From assembly GCA_900551325.1 (NCBI GenBank), contig URVM01000041.1, positions 1 through 16,857 of the forward strand: a stretch of DNA of 16,857 nt, in the 5' to 3' direction. The notes under the pieces are model-generated. The model saw only the letters and a list, made by a program, of their open reading frames with translations, searched no databases and was not told where the DNA came from. This stretch comes from an uncultured Eubacteriales bacterium. Its GTDB lineage: Bacteria > Bacillota > Clostridia > Lachnospirales > Cellulosilyticaceae. The translations under genes were made by a program, and so were the position numbers. Positions 6,822 to 14,888 of the stretch are shown piece after piece (positions within the stretch are counted from its first letter, which is position 1; every line of letters starts with the position of its first letter).

Positions 6822-7801
6822 TTCTTTTTCTCCTTTAGTTTAAGTAATAAATTTTCTATTGCAAACGTTGCGTATATATTTTGATTAATTTGTGTCTGTG
6901 CATTTTTGATAAGCTTAATATGCCTATCAATTGTATTATACGTTAATTTAGAAGTCATGTCGAGTAAGTGAGATTTATAATCTAAATAGTATAAATTTCC
7001 CTCACCAGTAGCTTTTAAAATTGCTAAATCTCTATACCAAAATAGCCAAAAGCGAAGCATACTTCCTATAAATTCTTTTTCATCACAAATTGTTTTAACT
7101 AAGTTATACATTTCTATAAGATCTACCTTCTGAAGAGATAATAAGTATTCTATACTCTTTTTTCGTTCTTCTAAAAATTGTTCATCTTCTATCAGTTTTT
7201 TAGCTATGCCTATACTTCCTTCTGCAAATTGAGCAAATATTTCTGTTTGACGTTCACTTAGATTATAAGGTGCTAAATAATTAACCAAAGTTTCATAATT
7301 TAAAGGATTAAATCTAAGATGAATACATCTTGATTTAATAGTAGGTAAAAGCTTTGCTAAATTCTCTGTAATTAAAATAACTATCCCATAACTTGGAGGT
7401 TCTTCTATTGTTTTAAGCATAGCATTTTGACCTTCTATTGTTAGGGTATCTGCTTCTGTTACAACAATAATCTTGTAAGGTCCTTGATATGGTTTAATAT
7501 CCATATTCTTAACTAATTTCTCTCTTACAGTATCTATCTTAGTAGTTTTTGTATCCTTTTCTACATAGATAAGGTCAGGGTGATTGCCTGCCTCTATTAG
7601 TGTACATGCCTTACACGCTCCACAAGGCTTGTCTTCACCTTGGCAAAGTAATGCTTTGGTTACAGCTTTTGCCATAGTCTTTTTCCCTACTCCTGTAGGA
7701 CCTTCAAAAATATAACTATGTGATATCTTATTTGCTTCTATTGCTTTATTAAAATACTTTTTTATATCATCATGTCCTATTATTTGCTTAAATGTATCCA
7801 T
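6818..7801 (-). CDS. holB: DNA polymerase III delta' subunit (clamp loader)
   Basis: A 327-residue AAA+ clamp-loader subunit, which together with delta and tau/gamma opens the beta sliding clamp at the replication fork. It has a P-loop GPTGVGKKT (34-42), a zinc-binding cysteine set C53, C60, C63, C66, a Walker B-like VTEAD (114-118), the segment NAMLKTIEEPP (126-136), and the SRC motif (157-159). The P-loop is intact, unlike the degenerate one of E. coli delta'; whether it binds ATP is unknown. The zinc module, SRC motif, length and position between yaaR and ricT favour delta' over the longer tau subunit (dnaX). AGAAAGGA precedes the ATG. Its stop overlaps the ricT start by four bases. Confidence 0.93.
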   Translation of the reverse strand: MDTFKQIIGHDDIKKYFNKAIEANKISHSYIFEGPTGVGKKTMAKAVTKALLCQGEDKPCGACKACTLIEAGNHPDLIYVEKDTKTTKIDTVREKLVKNMDIKPYQGPYKIIVVTEADTLTIEGQNAMLKTIEEPPSYGIVILITENLAKLLPTIKSRCIHLRFNPLNYETLVNYLAPYNLSERQTEIFAQFAEGSIGIAKKLIEDEQFLEERKKSIEYLLSLQKVDLIEMYNLVKTICDEKEFIGSMLRFWLFWYRDLAILKATGEGNLYYLDYKSHLLDMTSKLTYNTIDRHIKLIKNAQTQINQNIYATFAIENLLLKLKEKKK

Positions 7802-7815
7802 AGTTTATCCTTTCT

Positions 7816-7851
7816 ACAGAAAAACGTTCGTGTATACCACGAACGTTCTGT
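7816..7851 (-). repeat. Intercistronic hairpin between yaaR and holB (attenuator-like)
   Basis: AACGTTCGTG (7823-7832) and CACGAACGTT (7838-7847) form a perfect 10-bp stem around a 5-base loop. ACAG (7816-7819) can extend the stem with CTGT (7848-7851) across a 3-base bulge. On the minus strand five T residues (7823-7819 region) overlap the 3' base of the stem, so it could act as a partial terminator or as an mRNA-processing or stabilising hairpin. It sits within the 67-base yaaR-holB gap and just before the holB ribosome binding site. Confidence 0.65.
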
Positions 7852-7868
7852 CATATCTATTTTGTCCA

Positions 7869-8315
7869 TTAAGTTGCTAAATCTAATAATAATCCTTGTA
7901 TTTCACCTATACGATCTAAAATATCTATTTTATCTTTTTCTACTTTAAGTAATTCTTTAGCTAATTCATCTACTTTATCGTTTACTACTCTTACAATTCC
8001 ATAAACTCTATGTCTACCTCTTCTATCTAGGAAGTTTTCACGTGAAAACTTATGAGAGTTAGAAACTATCTCATTCATGAATTCTGAAATCATAGCACGA
8101 TAAACTTTCATATCTCTAATATCCATATGTTCAGATAATTTATTACCTTGCTCTGTAATACGTTCTATCATTTGTGTAAGAGAATCTTGAAGTTCGCCTT
8201 CTTCAATATGGCTGAGTAATGTAAACTTAAATCCTTTATCTATCTTAGCATTTGGACTTGTTGTAAGCTCTCTTAACTGTGGTAGTTGAATAGAATTAAT
8301 TTGAAAATCAGCCAT
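7869..8315 (-). CDS. yaaR: YaaR family protein (DUF327)
   Basis: A 148-residue soluble protein of the YaaR/DUF327 family, whose molecular role is not established. It is largely helical and charged, with the conserved centre around RDMKVYRAMISEFM and a segment NSHKFSRENFLDRRGRHRVYGIVRVVNDKVDELAKELL-type (described by residues 85-124, not all quoted contiguously in families). Length matches the family. AAAGGGGGA lies 5 bases upstream of the ATG. The neighbourhood (a YaaO-like decarboxylase before it, holB after it) is the best support, since B. subtilis has the same order. It is co-directional with both neighbours, 32 bases after the decarboxylase gene. Confidence 0.85.
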   Translation of the reverse strand: MADFQINSIQLPQLRELTTSPNAKIDKGFKFTLLSHIEEGELQDSLTQMIERITEQGNKLSEHMDIRDMKVYRAMISEFMNEIVSNSHKFSRENFLDRRGRHRVYGIVRVVNDKVDELAKELLKVEKDKIDILDRIGEIQGLLLDLAT

Positions 8316-8347
8316 TTGCGTCCCCCTTTAGCCCCACTTCTTATAGT

Positions 8348-9856
8348 TTATTTTAATGGAATGTCCAATACTTTGCAATTAATTTCCTTTTTCTCATCTA
8401 GGTTCTTATAGCAAATTCCTTTAAGCTTATCTGCATGCTTTTTAATAAGCTCTATATGCTTTTCTTGAAATACCTCACCCATATATAAGATAGGTATACC
8501 TGGTGGATAAAACATAATAGATTCTGCTGCAACTTTTCCTAGGCAATATTCTAGTGGTAACCATTTACTTTCTCCGTAATACACCTCTCTTGGTGTATAT
8601 ATGCCTTTATGAATTGGTAAAAGTTCATTCATAACCTGTGTTAGTTGACTACAATATAAATCGGCACTTTGCCCCTTATCCGTTAGGGTTTCCTTTGGGT
8701 TATATATTAATCCTTCTATGTTATCTAGTTCTAATGCTTTATCTATAGTGGTTAAAGCTTCTTCTAACCCACTTAAAGTAACCTTATTATCTGCTATAGT
8801 AGTCATAAGAATAATATAATGAGGTAAGGTAGCTTCTGCTACTATTCCATAATATTCTTCTAAGTATTGCCCTAAAGTATAACCATCTATACGACTTCTA
8901 TGTGTAAAAATAATTATCTTACTTATATCATAAGCTTCATAAGATAATTCTAGTAAATATAACTTTTTCATATTTCTAAGTCGCATCCGCATCTCTTGAA
9001 GTGGTTTAACATATTGAGCTTCTATTTCCACTAAATGTGTTTCTACATAAGCTCTCATATAATCCATTGTTGCCATCATAGCATATGAAGGGCTACTAGT
9101 CTGAGTCATCCTTAAACTTTTAACTAACTTATCATAAGATACGAAATCTGTTCCTAGATGAAGTAATCCACTTTGTGTTAAAGTAGGCATCGTCTTATGC
9201 ATACTTTGTATAACTATATCAGCACCTAACCCTACACTACTTTTAGGAAATACATTATTTACTGCAAAGTGAGCTCCATGTGCTTCATCTACTATAAGGC
9301 ACTTTCTGGCTTCATGTAACACCCTAGCTATACCTTCAATATCAGATACAATCCCTTCATAAGTTGGACTTACTATAATAGCTCCCTTTACATTTGGATA
9401 CAGTTTAATTGCCTCTCTTACTCTATCTGCCCTCATAACAGTCATTAAACCTAAGTTATCATCATATTCAGGCTGAATATAAATGGGAATGGCACCTATT
9501 AATACTAGTGCATGCCACACACTATGATGGCAGTTTCTCGCTATTAATACTTCATCTCCTGGCTTACATAAGGTCATAAGACTAGCTAAAATCCCTGCCG
9601 TAGAACCATTTGTTAAAAAGATTGTTTGATTAGCTCCATAAAACCTACTCATTTCCTTCATAGCATCTAGAATAATGCCCTCTGCTTCATAAAGGTTATC
9701 AAGCCCATTTGCCTCTGTTACATCTAAAGCAGTAAAATCCATCTCTTTCATATTACCAAAGGTACCTAATTTATGCCCAGGCATATGAAACGGCTTTTTA
9801 CTTTTACTATATTCCATTAATACTGTGTAAAGAGGTGTATAATTATTTTCTTTCAT
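8348..9856 (-). CDS. Orn/Lys/Arg decarboxylase family protein (YaaO-like)
   Basis: A 502-residue PLP-dependent fold-type I enzyme of the ornithine/lysine/arginine decarboxylase group III, shorter than the inducible E. coli enzymes because it lacks the N-terminal wing domain, like B. subtilis YaaO and SpeA. Motifs are FHMPGHKLG (23-31), the PLP-phosphate and ring region NGSTAG (83-88) and NCHHSVWHA (108-116), VDEAHGAHF (189-197), the Schiff-base lysine in SMHKTMP (K221), and a C-terminal YPPGIP motif. It would make a polyamine precursor (agmatine or cadaverine), but the substrate cannot be told from sequence. The ATG is preceded by AGGATAG. It opens the conserved operon, where B. subtilis has yaaO-tmk-yaaQ-yaaR. 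Confidence 0.9.
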   Translation of the reverse strand: MKENNYTPLYTVLMEYSKSKKPFHMPGHKLGTFGNMKEMDFTALDVTEANGLDNLYEAEGIILDAMKEMSRFYGANQTIFLTNGSTAGILASLMTLCKPGDEVLIARNCHHSVWHALVLIGAIPIYIQPEYDDNLGLMTVMRADRVREAIKLYPNVKGAIIVSPTYEGIVSDIEGIARVLHEARKCLIVDEAHGAHFAVNNVFPKSSVGLGADIVIQSMHKTMPTLTQSGLLHLGTDFVSYDKLVKSLRMTQTSSPSYAMMATMDYMRAYVETHLVEIEAQYVKPLQEMRMRLRNMKKLYLLELSYEAYDISKIIIFTHRSRIDGYTLGQYLEEYYGIVAEATLPHYIILMTTIADNKVTLSGLEEALTTIDKALELDNIEGLIYNPKETLTDKGQSADLYCSQLTQVMNELLPIHKGIYTPREVYYGESKWLPLEYCLGKVAAESIMFYPPGIPILYMGEVFQEKHIELIKKHADKLKGICYKNLDEKKEINCKVLDIPLK

Positions 9857-10029
9857 ACTACTATCCTATCCTGTTAATCTTATTCTTTTATGTACTATGC
9901 TTATTTATATATAACTTTGTTCCTATAATTCCATATCTATTATGTTTGTATCTGTTCTCTAGTGCCTGTATAATATTCTATTTAATTATAATTGTTTTTC
10001 TTATGTACTTTTATTTAACTGCTAATCTA
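9857..10029. other. Spacer between capA-like gene and decarboxylase
   Basis: A 173-base AT-rich stretch, long enough to hold the promoter for the decarboxylase-to-rsmI operon. I find no clear -35/-10 pair and no convincing hairpin that would terminate the capA-like transcript, so readthrough from greA/capA is possible. Confidence 0.3.
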
Positions 10030-11124
10030 TTACTTAAAATAAGAGTTTTTAAATTTACTACTATAAGTGATCAATCTATTTTGTACCCTATCCTTCTCTT
10101 TATCCTTTAGAGGAGTAGGCTGATATGTATTAAGTTCACTACTTGATGAAATACTGCAAGGGATAACATTGCTATCAACTAGGTTAATCCGATTATCTTT
10201 TAGTTGGTATGTTGCTTGATAAATAAAAGTATCCTTATCATCTGGATTTTTATTAGCCCCAAAGCTAAAATTTCCAAGGCTATAAACAATATTTTTACCT
10301 TTATAAGTTTCTATCCCTTGTATAACATGAGGATGTGATCCTAATACAAGTTCAACACCTTCATCTATACAAAAGTATGCTAATTCTTTTTGTATATCGT
10401 TAGGATAATATTCTCTTTCTATTCCCCAATGAAACATAATAAAAACTAGATCTGCCTTAGACTTTGCTTCTTCTATACGTTTTTTTATCCTTTCCTTGGT
10501 TGACTTACTTTTATCCCAACCTACCTCTCCAATGAAGGCAAGTTTCACTCCATTTATTTGTCTATATTCTATTTTATTACCTATAAAATATCCTATCTCA
10601 GCTCCTTCTAAAGCTTTTTTGGTTTGTTTCATACCCTCTTCCCCATAGTCATTGGTATGATTGTTTGCTAAATTTACTACCTCTATACTTCCCTCATTTA
10701 AGATTTGAGTATAGCTAAGCTCCCCTTTTATAGCATATGTTTTCTGGGCCCTCTTTCCCCCTGTAGTCAAAGGTCCTTCTAAATTTACAATAGTTAAATC
10801 ATCTGCTTCAAAGTAAGGTTTTACATTTTTAAAAAAGTATTCATATCCCTTATTTAAGGCCACCTTATCAAAGCGATTCCATTCCCCTTGTCCATAATAT
10901 GTACCTAATGTACAATCACCTACAAAAGATAAGGTAACTTGTGAACTTTGTCTTTCTTTTTGTTCTTCTAAAATACTTTTCATTTGCTGTTCTAATTTTA
11001 CTTTAGATTCCTCTACTGGATTGCTTATACCTAATATTTCTCTAAAGCTTTTAGCAGGAGTCTGAATACTCATTACTCCTACTAAACCTAATATTAATCC
11101 CCCAAATACTCTATTTCTTTTCAA
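10030..11124 (-). CDS. CapA/PgsA-like metallophosphatase, exported
   Basis: A 364-residue protein of the CapA (PGA_cap) family with a calcineurin-like metallophosphatase fold. Named members take part in poly-gamma-glutamate capsule synthesis, but most such proteins in Clostridia are uncharacterised. An N-terminal KRNR plus hydrophobic stretch (about 6-20) and AKS indicates a signal peptide or anchor, followed by a charged stalk (37-62). Catalytic-domain motifs are FVGDCTLG (67-74), NLEGPLT (114-120), NLANNHTNDYG (151-161), FHWG (231-234), GSHPHVIQ (262-269) and YSLGNFSF (281-288). The start is TTG: no in-frame ATG lies upstream, GGGGGGAAGGG precedes it, and the next in-frame ATG (M18) would destroy the signal peptide. 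No capB/capC genes are nearby. It lies 85 bases after greA. Confidence 0.88.
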   Translation of the reverse strand: MKRNRVFGGLILGLVGVMSIQTPAKSFREILGISNPVEESKVKLEQQMKSILEEQKERQSSQVTLSFVGDCTLGTYYGQGEWNRFDKVALNKGYEYFFKNVKPYFEADDLTIVNLEGPLTTGGKRAQKTYAIKGELSYTQILNEGSIEVVNLANNHTNDYGEEGMKQTKKALEGAEIGYFIGNKIEYRQINGVKLAFIGEVGWDKSKSTKERIKKRIEEAKSKADLVFIMFHWGIEREYYPNDIQKELAYFCIDEGVELVLGSHPHVIQGIETYKGKNIVYSLGNFSFGANKNPDDKDTFIYQATYQLKDNRINLVDSNVIPCSISSSSELNTYQPTPLKDKEKDRVQNRLITYSSKFKNSYFK

Positions 11125-11209
11125 AATCCCTTCCCCCCTTTTACACTATAGAAATATTTTCGTAGAAACATATAAATATCTGAACATATAGATATATAGA
11201 TATTGCTAA

Positions 11210-11674
11210 TTATGAAAATATCTCAATGATCTCTACTTCATAACTTCCTTCAGGCGCCTCAACTAGAATAATATCCCCGACTTTCTTTTTAAATATAGCT
11301 TTTCCTAATGGAGATTCGATACTAATTTTATTGTTTACTGCATCTGTCTTCATAGTTGTTACGATGTTAAATACTTGTTCAAAATCGTCATCTAAGAATT
11401 TAATTTTTACATCTTTGTTCAATCCCACTTCATCGACACTACTTTCTGTAGAAATAATATGTCCTGTTTTAATCATCTTCTCTAGATAACGGATACGTGA
11501 TTCATTTTTACCACGCTCTCTTTTAGCTGCTTTGTACTCAAAGTTTTCACTTAAATCCCCATGCGCTCTAGCTTCTTTTACGTCTTCAATAAGTCGCTTC
11601 CGCTCTACTACCTTTCTGTACTCAATTTCTTTTTTCATTTCCTCAATATCTTCTTGACTTAAGAAATTTCTCAT
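11210..11674 (-). CDS. greA: Transcription elongation factor GreA/GreB family
   Basis: A 154-residue Gre factor that enters the RNA polymerase secondary channel and stimulates cleavage of backtracked RNA. The N-terminal coiled coil (about 6-75) carries the loop-tip signature GDLSENFEY (39-47), with the catalytic acids D40 and E43. The C-terminal FKBP-like domain contains SPLGKAIF (121-128) and VGDIILVEAPEG (132-143). A longer frame begins at TTG (11689), but that codon overlaps the Shine-Dalgarno AAGGAG; the ATG at 11674 sits 6 bases after this site and is clearly the start. The first gene of its transcript, divergent from the MATE gene, with an extended -10 promoter just upstream. Confidence 0.95.
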   Translation of the reverse strand: MRNFLSQEDIEEMKKEIEYRKVVERKRLIEDVKEARAHGDLSENFEYKAAKRERGKNESRIRYLEKMIKTGHIISTESSVDEVGLNKDVKIKFLDDDFEQVFNIVTTMKTDAVNNKISIESPLGKAIFKKKVGDIILVEAPEGSYEVEIIEIFS

Positions 11675-11716
11675 AACTTTCTCCTTCAATAAATATTTTA
11701 CATTTATCCTATATCT

Positions 11717-11725
11717 ATTATAACA
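11717..11725 (-). promoter_or_regulatory. Extended -10 promoter of greA
   Basis: On the minus strand TGTTATAAT (11725 down to 11717) is a perfect TATAAT with the TGN extension that can compensate for a poor -35. It lies about 43 bases upstream of the greA ATG. No good -35 is seen. Confidence 0.6.
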
Positions 11726-11743
11726 CTAGTTATATGTATCTAC

Positions 11744-11773
11744 TTTACTTTCTAGGAAATCCTAATATATAAT
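11744..11773 (+). promoter_or_regulatory. Promoter of the MATE transporter gene
   Basis: TATAAT (11768-11773) lies 18 bases after TTTACT (11744-11749), about 42 bases before the ATG at 11816. A TTGACA at 11790-11795 is too close to the gene to serve as its -35. Confidence 0.55.
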
Positions 11774-11815
11774 AGCCTAATGTGCGTATTTGACATTATA
11801 AAAAAGAGGTGAAAT

Positions 11816-13165
11816 ATGAATTTAGATTATATCTTAAAAGACAACCTACTTAAAGTTTGGACTAAGTTTGTCTCTGCATCTGTAGTAGGTGTTATTTTAA
11901 ATACTATTTATACTATGGTTGATGGTATTTTTGTTGGTCAAGGTGCCGGTGAAGCTGGACTTGCTGGAGTTAACTTAGCTTGGCCTGCTGTTACAATTAT
12001 TTTAGGTATCGGTCTATTGTTTGGAGCTGGCTCAAGTAGTCTTATTTCTATCTATATGGGGCAACACGATACAGATAAAGCCGAACGCCTTTTAGGTACA
12101 GTACTTAAATCCATCCTTTATACAGGTATTATCCTAATGATATTAGGATTTATTCTAGCAGACCCTATGGTTAAATTTTTAGGTGCTACAGCAGATACTT
12201 ACCAGTATACTAAAGATTATTTTTTAGTTATTTATTTAATGGCTATTCCTTATCTTTTAGCTAATGCTCTCAACCTTCTTGTACGTGCTGATGGTAATCC
12301 TAACCTTTCTATGATTATGGTAGGTGCAGGAGCTATTGGAAATATTATTTTAGACTGGTTCTTTGTAATAAATTTAGGTTGGGGAACAAAAGGAGCAGCT
12401 CTTGCAACAGGTGCTGGTGTTATCCTATCGACTATTATAGGTTTATGGTATTTCTTATCTGGAAGATCTCATCTAAAATTTAAAAAAGAATATTTTAAAA
12501 TAGATCCCCTCCTCCTTAAAGATATCTTAAAAATAGGTTTTGTTTCCTTTATGATTCAATTATCTATAGGAGTTGTTATCTTACTTCAAAATAAAATTAT
12601 TTATCTTTATGGAAATACTGCTGATATTGCTATATTCTCTGTAGCAGGCTATACTATCTCACTATATATTCAATTAAGTGTAGGTATATCTCAAGGTATG
12701 CAACCTTTAATAGGTTATCATTTTGGAGCACATTCTATAAAACGTATGCGTAGACTTCTCCAAATTACTTTAATTGTAAGTATAGTTATTGGCATTTTAC
12801 TTCTTGGTTGTTTAATAAGCTATGGTAATTACTTTATTCAACTTTTTGGCATAGCTGATTCTTTATTACCTCTTGCTTATAAACGTACAGTTATCTTCTG
12901 TTTAGGTATTCCTTGTATCGGTATTGTTTATACTATGGGTGCTTATTATCAATCTATTAATCGTAATATAGAAGCTAATATTGTTTCTCTAGGTCGTAGT
13001 TTTGTATTACAAATTATCTTTTCTCTTTTACTTCCTATTTTTATAGGTGTTGAAGGTATTTTTTATGCTCAACCTTTATCTGATATTGGTTCTATTTTTA
13101 TATTAGGATTAGTAATACTTTATAGCTATATACGAAATAAAAAGGTTCGTAACAACTTAACCTAA
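11816..13165 (+). CDS. MATE family efflux transporter (MepA-like)
   Basis: A 449-residue inner-membrane protein with about 12 hydrophobic segments in two homologous halves, the layout of multidrug and toxic-compound extrusion transporters driven by Na+ or H+. Typical family sequences include TMVDGIFVGQGAGEAGLAGV (about 33-52) at the end of the first helix, NLLVRADGNPNLSM in the fourth-fifth helix region, and in the second half SVGISQGMQPLIGYHFGA. It resembles the MepA/DinF branch more than NorM. Substrates cannot be inferred: no regulator gene lies beside it. AGAGGTGA precedes the ATG by 4-5 bases. It is the longest plus-strand gene of the window, divergent from greA and convergent with pepA. 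Confidence 0.92.
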   Translation: MNLDYILKDNLLKVWTKFVSASVVGVILNTIYTMVDGIFVGQGAGEAGLAGVNLAWPAVTIILGIGLLFGAGSSSLISIYMGQHDTDKAERLLGTVLKSILYTGIILMILGFILADPMVKFLGATADTYQYTKDYFLVIYLMAIPYLLANALNLLVRADGNPNLSMIMVGAGAIGNIILDWFFVINLGWGTKGAALATGAGVILSTIIGLWYFLSGRSHLKFKKEYFKIDPLLLKDILKIGFVSFMIQLSIGVVILLQNKIIYLYGNTADIAIFSVAGYTISLYIQLSVGISQGMQPLIGYHFGAHSIKRMRRLLQITLIVSIVIGILLLGCLISYGNYFIQLFGIADSLLPLAYKRTVIFCLGIPCIGIVYTMGAYYQSINRNIEANIVSLGRSFVLQIIFSLLLPIFIGVEGIFYAQPLSDIGSIFILGLVILYSYIRNKKVRNNLT

Positions 13166-13245
13166 GTTATCTCTGTCTATCATATAGCCAATTATTAATT
13201 TTTTAATAAAAATATTCTTATAAAACAATTTATCTTTATAATATA

Positions 13246-13347
13246 AAAAGGCTGTCACGAAGCCTCTTTTTATACAAGATATATTTGTGTAATTAAACGC
13301 ACAAATAATTTATCTTGTGTTCTAAGTCGTTTTCGTGATAGCCTTTT
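13246..13347. terminator. 102-bp nested inverted repeat acting as bidirectional terminator
   Basis: Outer arms AAAAGGCTGTCACGAA (13246-13261) and TTCGTGATAGCCTTTT (13332-13347) match at 15 of 16 positions, the exception being a G:U pair. Inner arms at 13274-13289 and 13300-13318 (ACAAGATA...ATTTGTG type) also pair, with three extra bases on one side. T-runs follow on both strands. The left arm also forms a short local terminator with AGGCT (13249-13253), AGCCT (13261-13265) and CTTTTT. It lies between the MATE and pepA stop codons. The size and nesting exceed an ordinary terminator and recall a MITE-like palindrome, but I see no target-site duplication and no second copy here. Confidence 0.75.
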
Positions 13348-13376
13348 ATTATTTTAATTTATCTCTTTATAATTAA

Positions 13377-14837
13377 TTAATGCTTACAAGGTTTTGCCTT
13401 TTCTATCATACTATATAAAGTATATACTGGTACACCTGTAGCACCTTTACCAGCATATTCATTTAGACTACTATCAGCCCAAGATGTTCCTGCTATATCT
13501 AAATGTAACCAAGGTTTACCCTCTACAAATTCTCCAATGAAAAGACCTGCTGTAATAGTGCCTGCATTACGTCCACCAACATTTTTTAAATCTGCAATAT
13601 CACTCTTAATAAGCTTTTTGTAGTCATCATAATCTGGTAGTCTCCAGAACTTTTCACCTGTTTTTTCTGCTTCTTCTATAAGCTCATTATAAAATTCATC
13701 ATTATTAGAAATAACTGCTGTCGTAGTTGTTCCTAGGGCAACAAGTGCTGCCCCTGTAAGTGTAGCTACATCTACTACTTTAGAAGCTTTTTCTTTTTCA
13801 ATAATATAAGTAATTGCATCTACTAAGGTTAAACGTCCTTCTGCATCTGTATTAAGTATTTCTATTGTTTTTCCTGCCATTGAACCAATGATATCACCTG
13901 GCTTATAGCTATCACCTGAAATAGCATTTTCACAAGCAGCTACAACGGCAACAACATTAGCTTTAAGTTTATTTTGAGCTACTGCACACATTGTTCCAAT
14001 AACTGCTGCTGCCCCTGCCATATCACTTTTCATTGTATCCATAGAAGCTGTTGGTTTAAGAGAATAACCACCTGTATCAAAAGTTAAACCTTTCCCTACA
14101 AGACCAAAGATTTCCTCATTCTCTGAATCACCCATATAACGCATAACAATAAGTCTTGGTAATTTTTCTGAGCCTTTACCAACTTCATAGAAGGCTTTCA
14201 TACCTAATTCTTGAATTTGCTTCTCATCAAAAATTTCTACTTCAAACCCATTTTCTTTACCAAGTACACTTACTCGTTCTGCTAAAGTCTCTGGATAAAT
14301 TACATTTGCAGGTTCATTTACTAAATTACGTGCTTCAATAACTCCATTAATTACTTGATTAATTTCTTCTAATCTTGTATTAAGTCTATCAATTTTATCT
14401 ATTGGTGCATTTACTAAATAAACGTTTGGTGTATATGTCTTTTTATCTCCATCTGTCTTATACTTATCAAAAGTATATGTAGATAATCTAAGTGCTTGCA
14501 CTATAGATTTACAAACAGTTCCAGGGCACATATGTGCTGCAGATATAAATTCTACACTATAATCTTTTAGCTTAAGCTCTCTAGCTTTTTTAGCTCCTTT
14601 AGCAATTGCATTTTTAAAGCTCTCTATTTTTAATTCTTCATATTTACCTAATCCAACTAAAATAATATATTTCATTTCAGGTGTTGTATAATAAAAACAC
14701 TCACCTATTTTTCCTTTAAATAATTCACCTGCTTTAATATTTTCTACTTGCTCACAACTATATGGTTGATCTTCATATACAGGTACAATTTTACCTTGAA
14801 GATTATTAAGTTCTATATCTTTAATACTAATATTCAT
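13377..14837 (-). CDS. pepA: Leucyl aminopeptidase, M17 family (PepA)
   Basis: A 486-residue cytosolic M17 metallopeptidase that removes N-terminal residues from peptides using two metal ions. The variable N-terminal domain (1 to about 160) is followed by the catalytic domain with every active-site residue aligned to E. coli PepA at a constant offset of 21: K249, D254 (in GKGLTFDTGG), K261, D272, D331, E333 and R335 (the last three in the family signature NTDAEGRL, 329-336). The start is clear, with AGGAGG about 7 bases before the ATG. It lies 51 bases after uvsE on the same strand and ends next to the 102-bp hairpin it shares with the MATE gene. E. coli PepA also binds DNA in cer recombination, but nothing here indicates that role. 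Confidence 0.96.
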   Translation of the reverse strand: MNISIKDIELNNLQGKIVPVYEDQPYSCEQVENIKAGELFKGKIGECFYYTTPEMKYIILVGLGKYEELKIESFKNAIAKGAKKARELKLKDYSVEFISAAHMCPGTVCKSIVQALRLSTYTFDKYKTDGDKKTYTPNVYLVNAPIDKIDRLNTRLEEINQVINGVIEARNLVNEPANVIYPETLAERVSVLGKENGFEVEIFDEKQIQELGMKAFYEVGKGSEKLPRLIVMRYMGDSENEEIFGLVGKGLTFDTGGYSLKPTASMDTMKSDMAGAAAVIGTMCAVAQNKLKANVVAVVAACENAISGDSYKPGDIIGSMAGKTIEILNTDAEGRLTLVDAITYIIEKEKASKVVDVATLTGAALVALGTTTTAVISNNDEFYNELIEEAEKTGEKFWRLPDYDDYKKLIKSDIADLKNVGGRNAGTITAGLFIGEFVEGKPWLHLDIAGTSWADSSLNEYAGKGATGVPVYTLYSMIEKAKPCKH

Positions 14838-14888
14838 ATCAAGTCCTCCTAAAAAATACTTTTTCTTTTATCTTACTACAAATAATTA

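Noticed and set aside
6684..6884. Plus-strand open frame antisense to ricT/holB
   Set aside because: It lies opposite the overlapping ends of two well-conserved genes and has no family signature or ribosome binding site.
7823..7847. CGAACGTTC-like sequence considered as a LexA (SOS) box
   Set aside because: The Firmicute SOS box CGAAC-N4-GTTCG needs a 4-base centre between the half sites; here the half sites abut, and the sequence is explained by the hairpin arms.
9835..10110. Plus-strand open frame in the decarboxylase/capA spacer
   Set aside because: It overlaps both flanking genes antisense, and its translation is a Leu/Ile/Tyr/Phe-rich string reflecting AT-rich DNA; no SD or promoter supports it.
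11675..11689. TTG start adding five residues to GreA
   Set aside because: The codon overlaps the AAGGAG ribosome binding site that serves the ATG at 11674.
14156..14341. Plus-strand open frame antisense to pepA
   Set aside because: It is fully inside the conserved pepA catalytic region on the opposite strand, with low-complexity Leu/His-rich translation.
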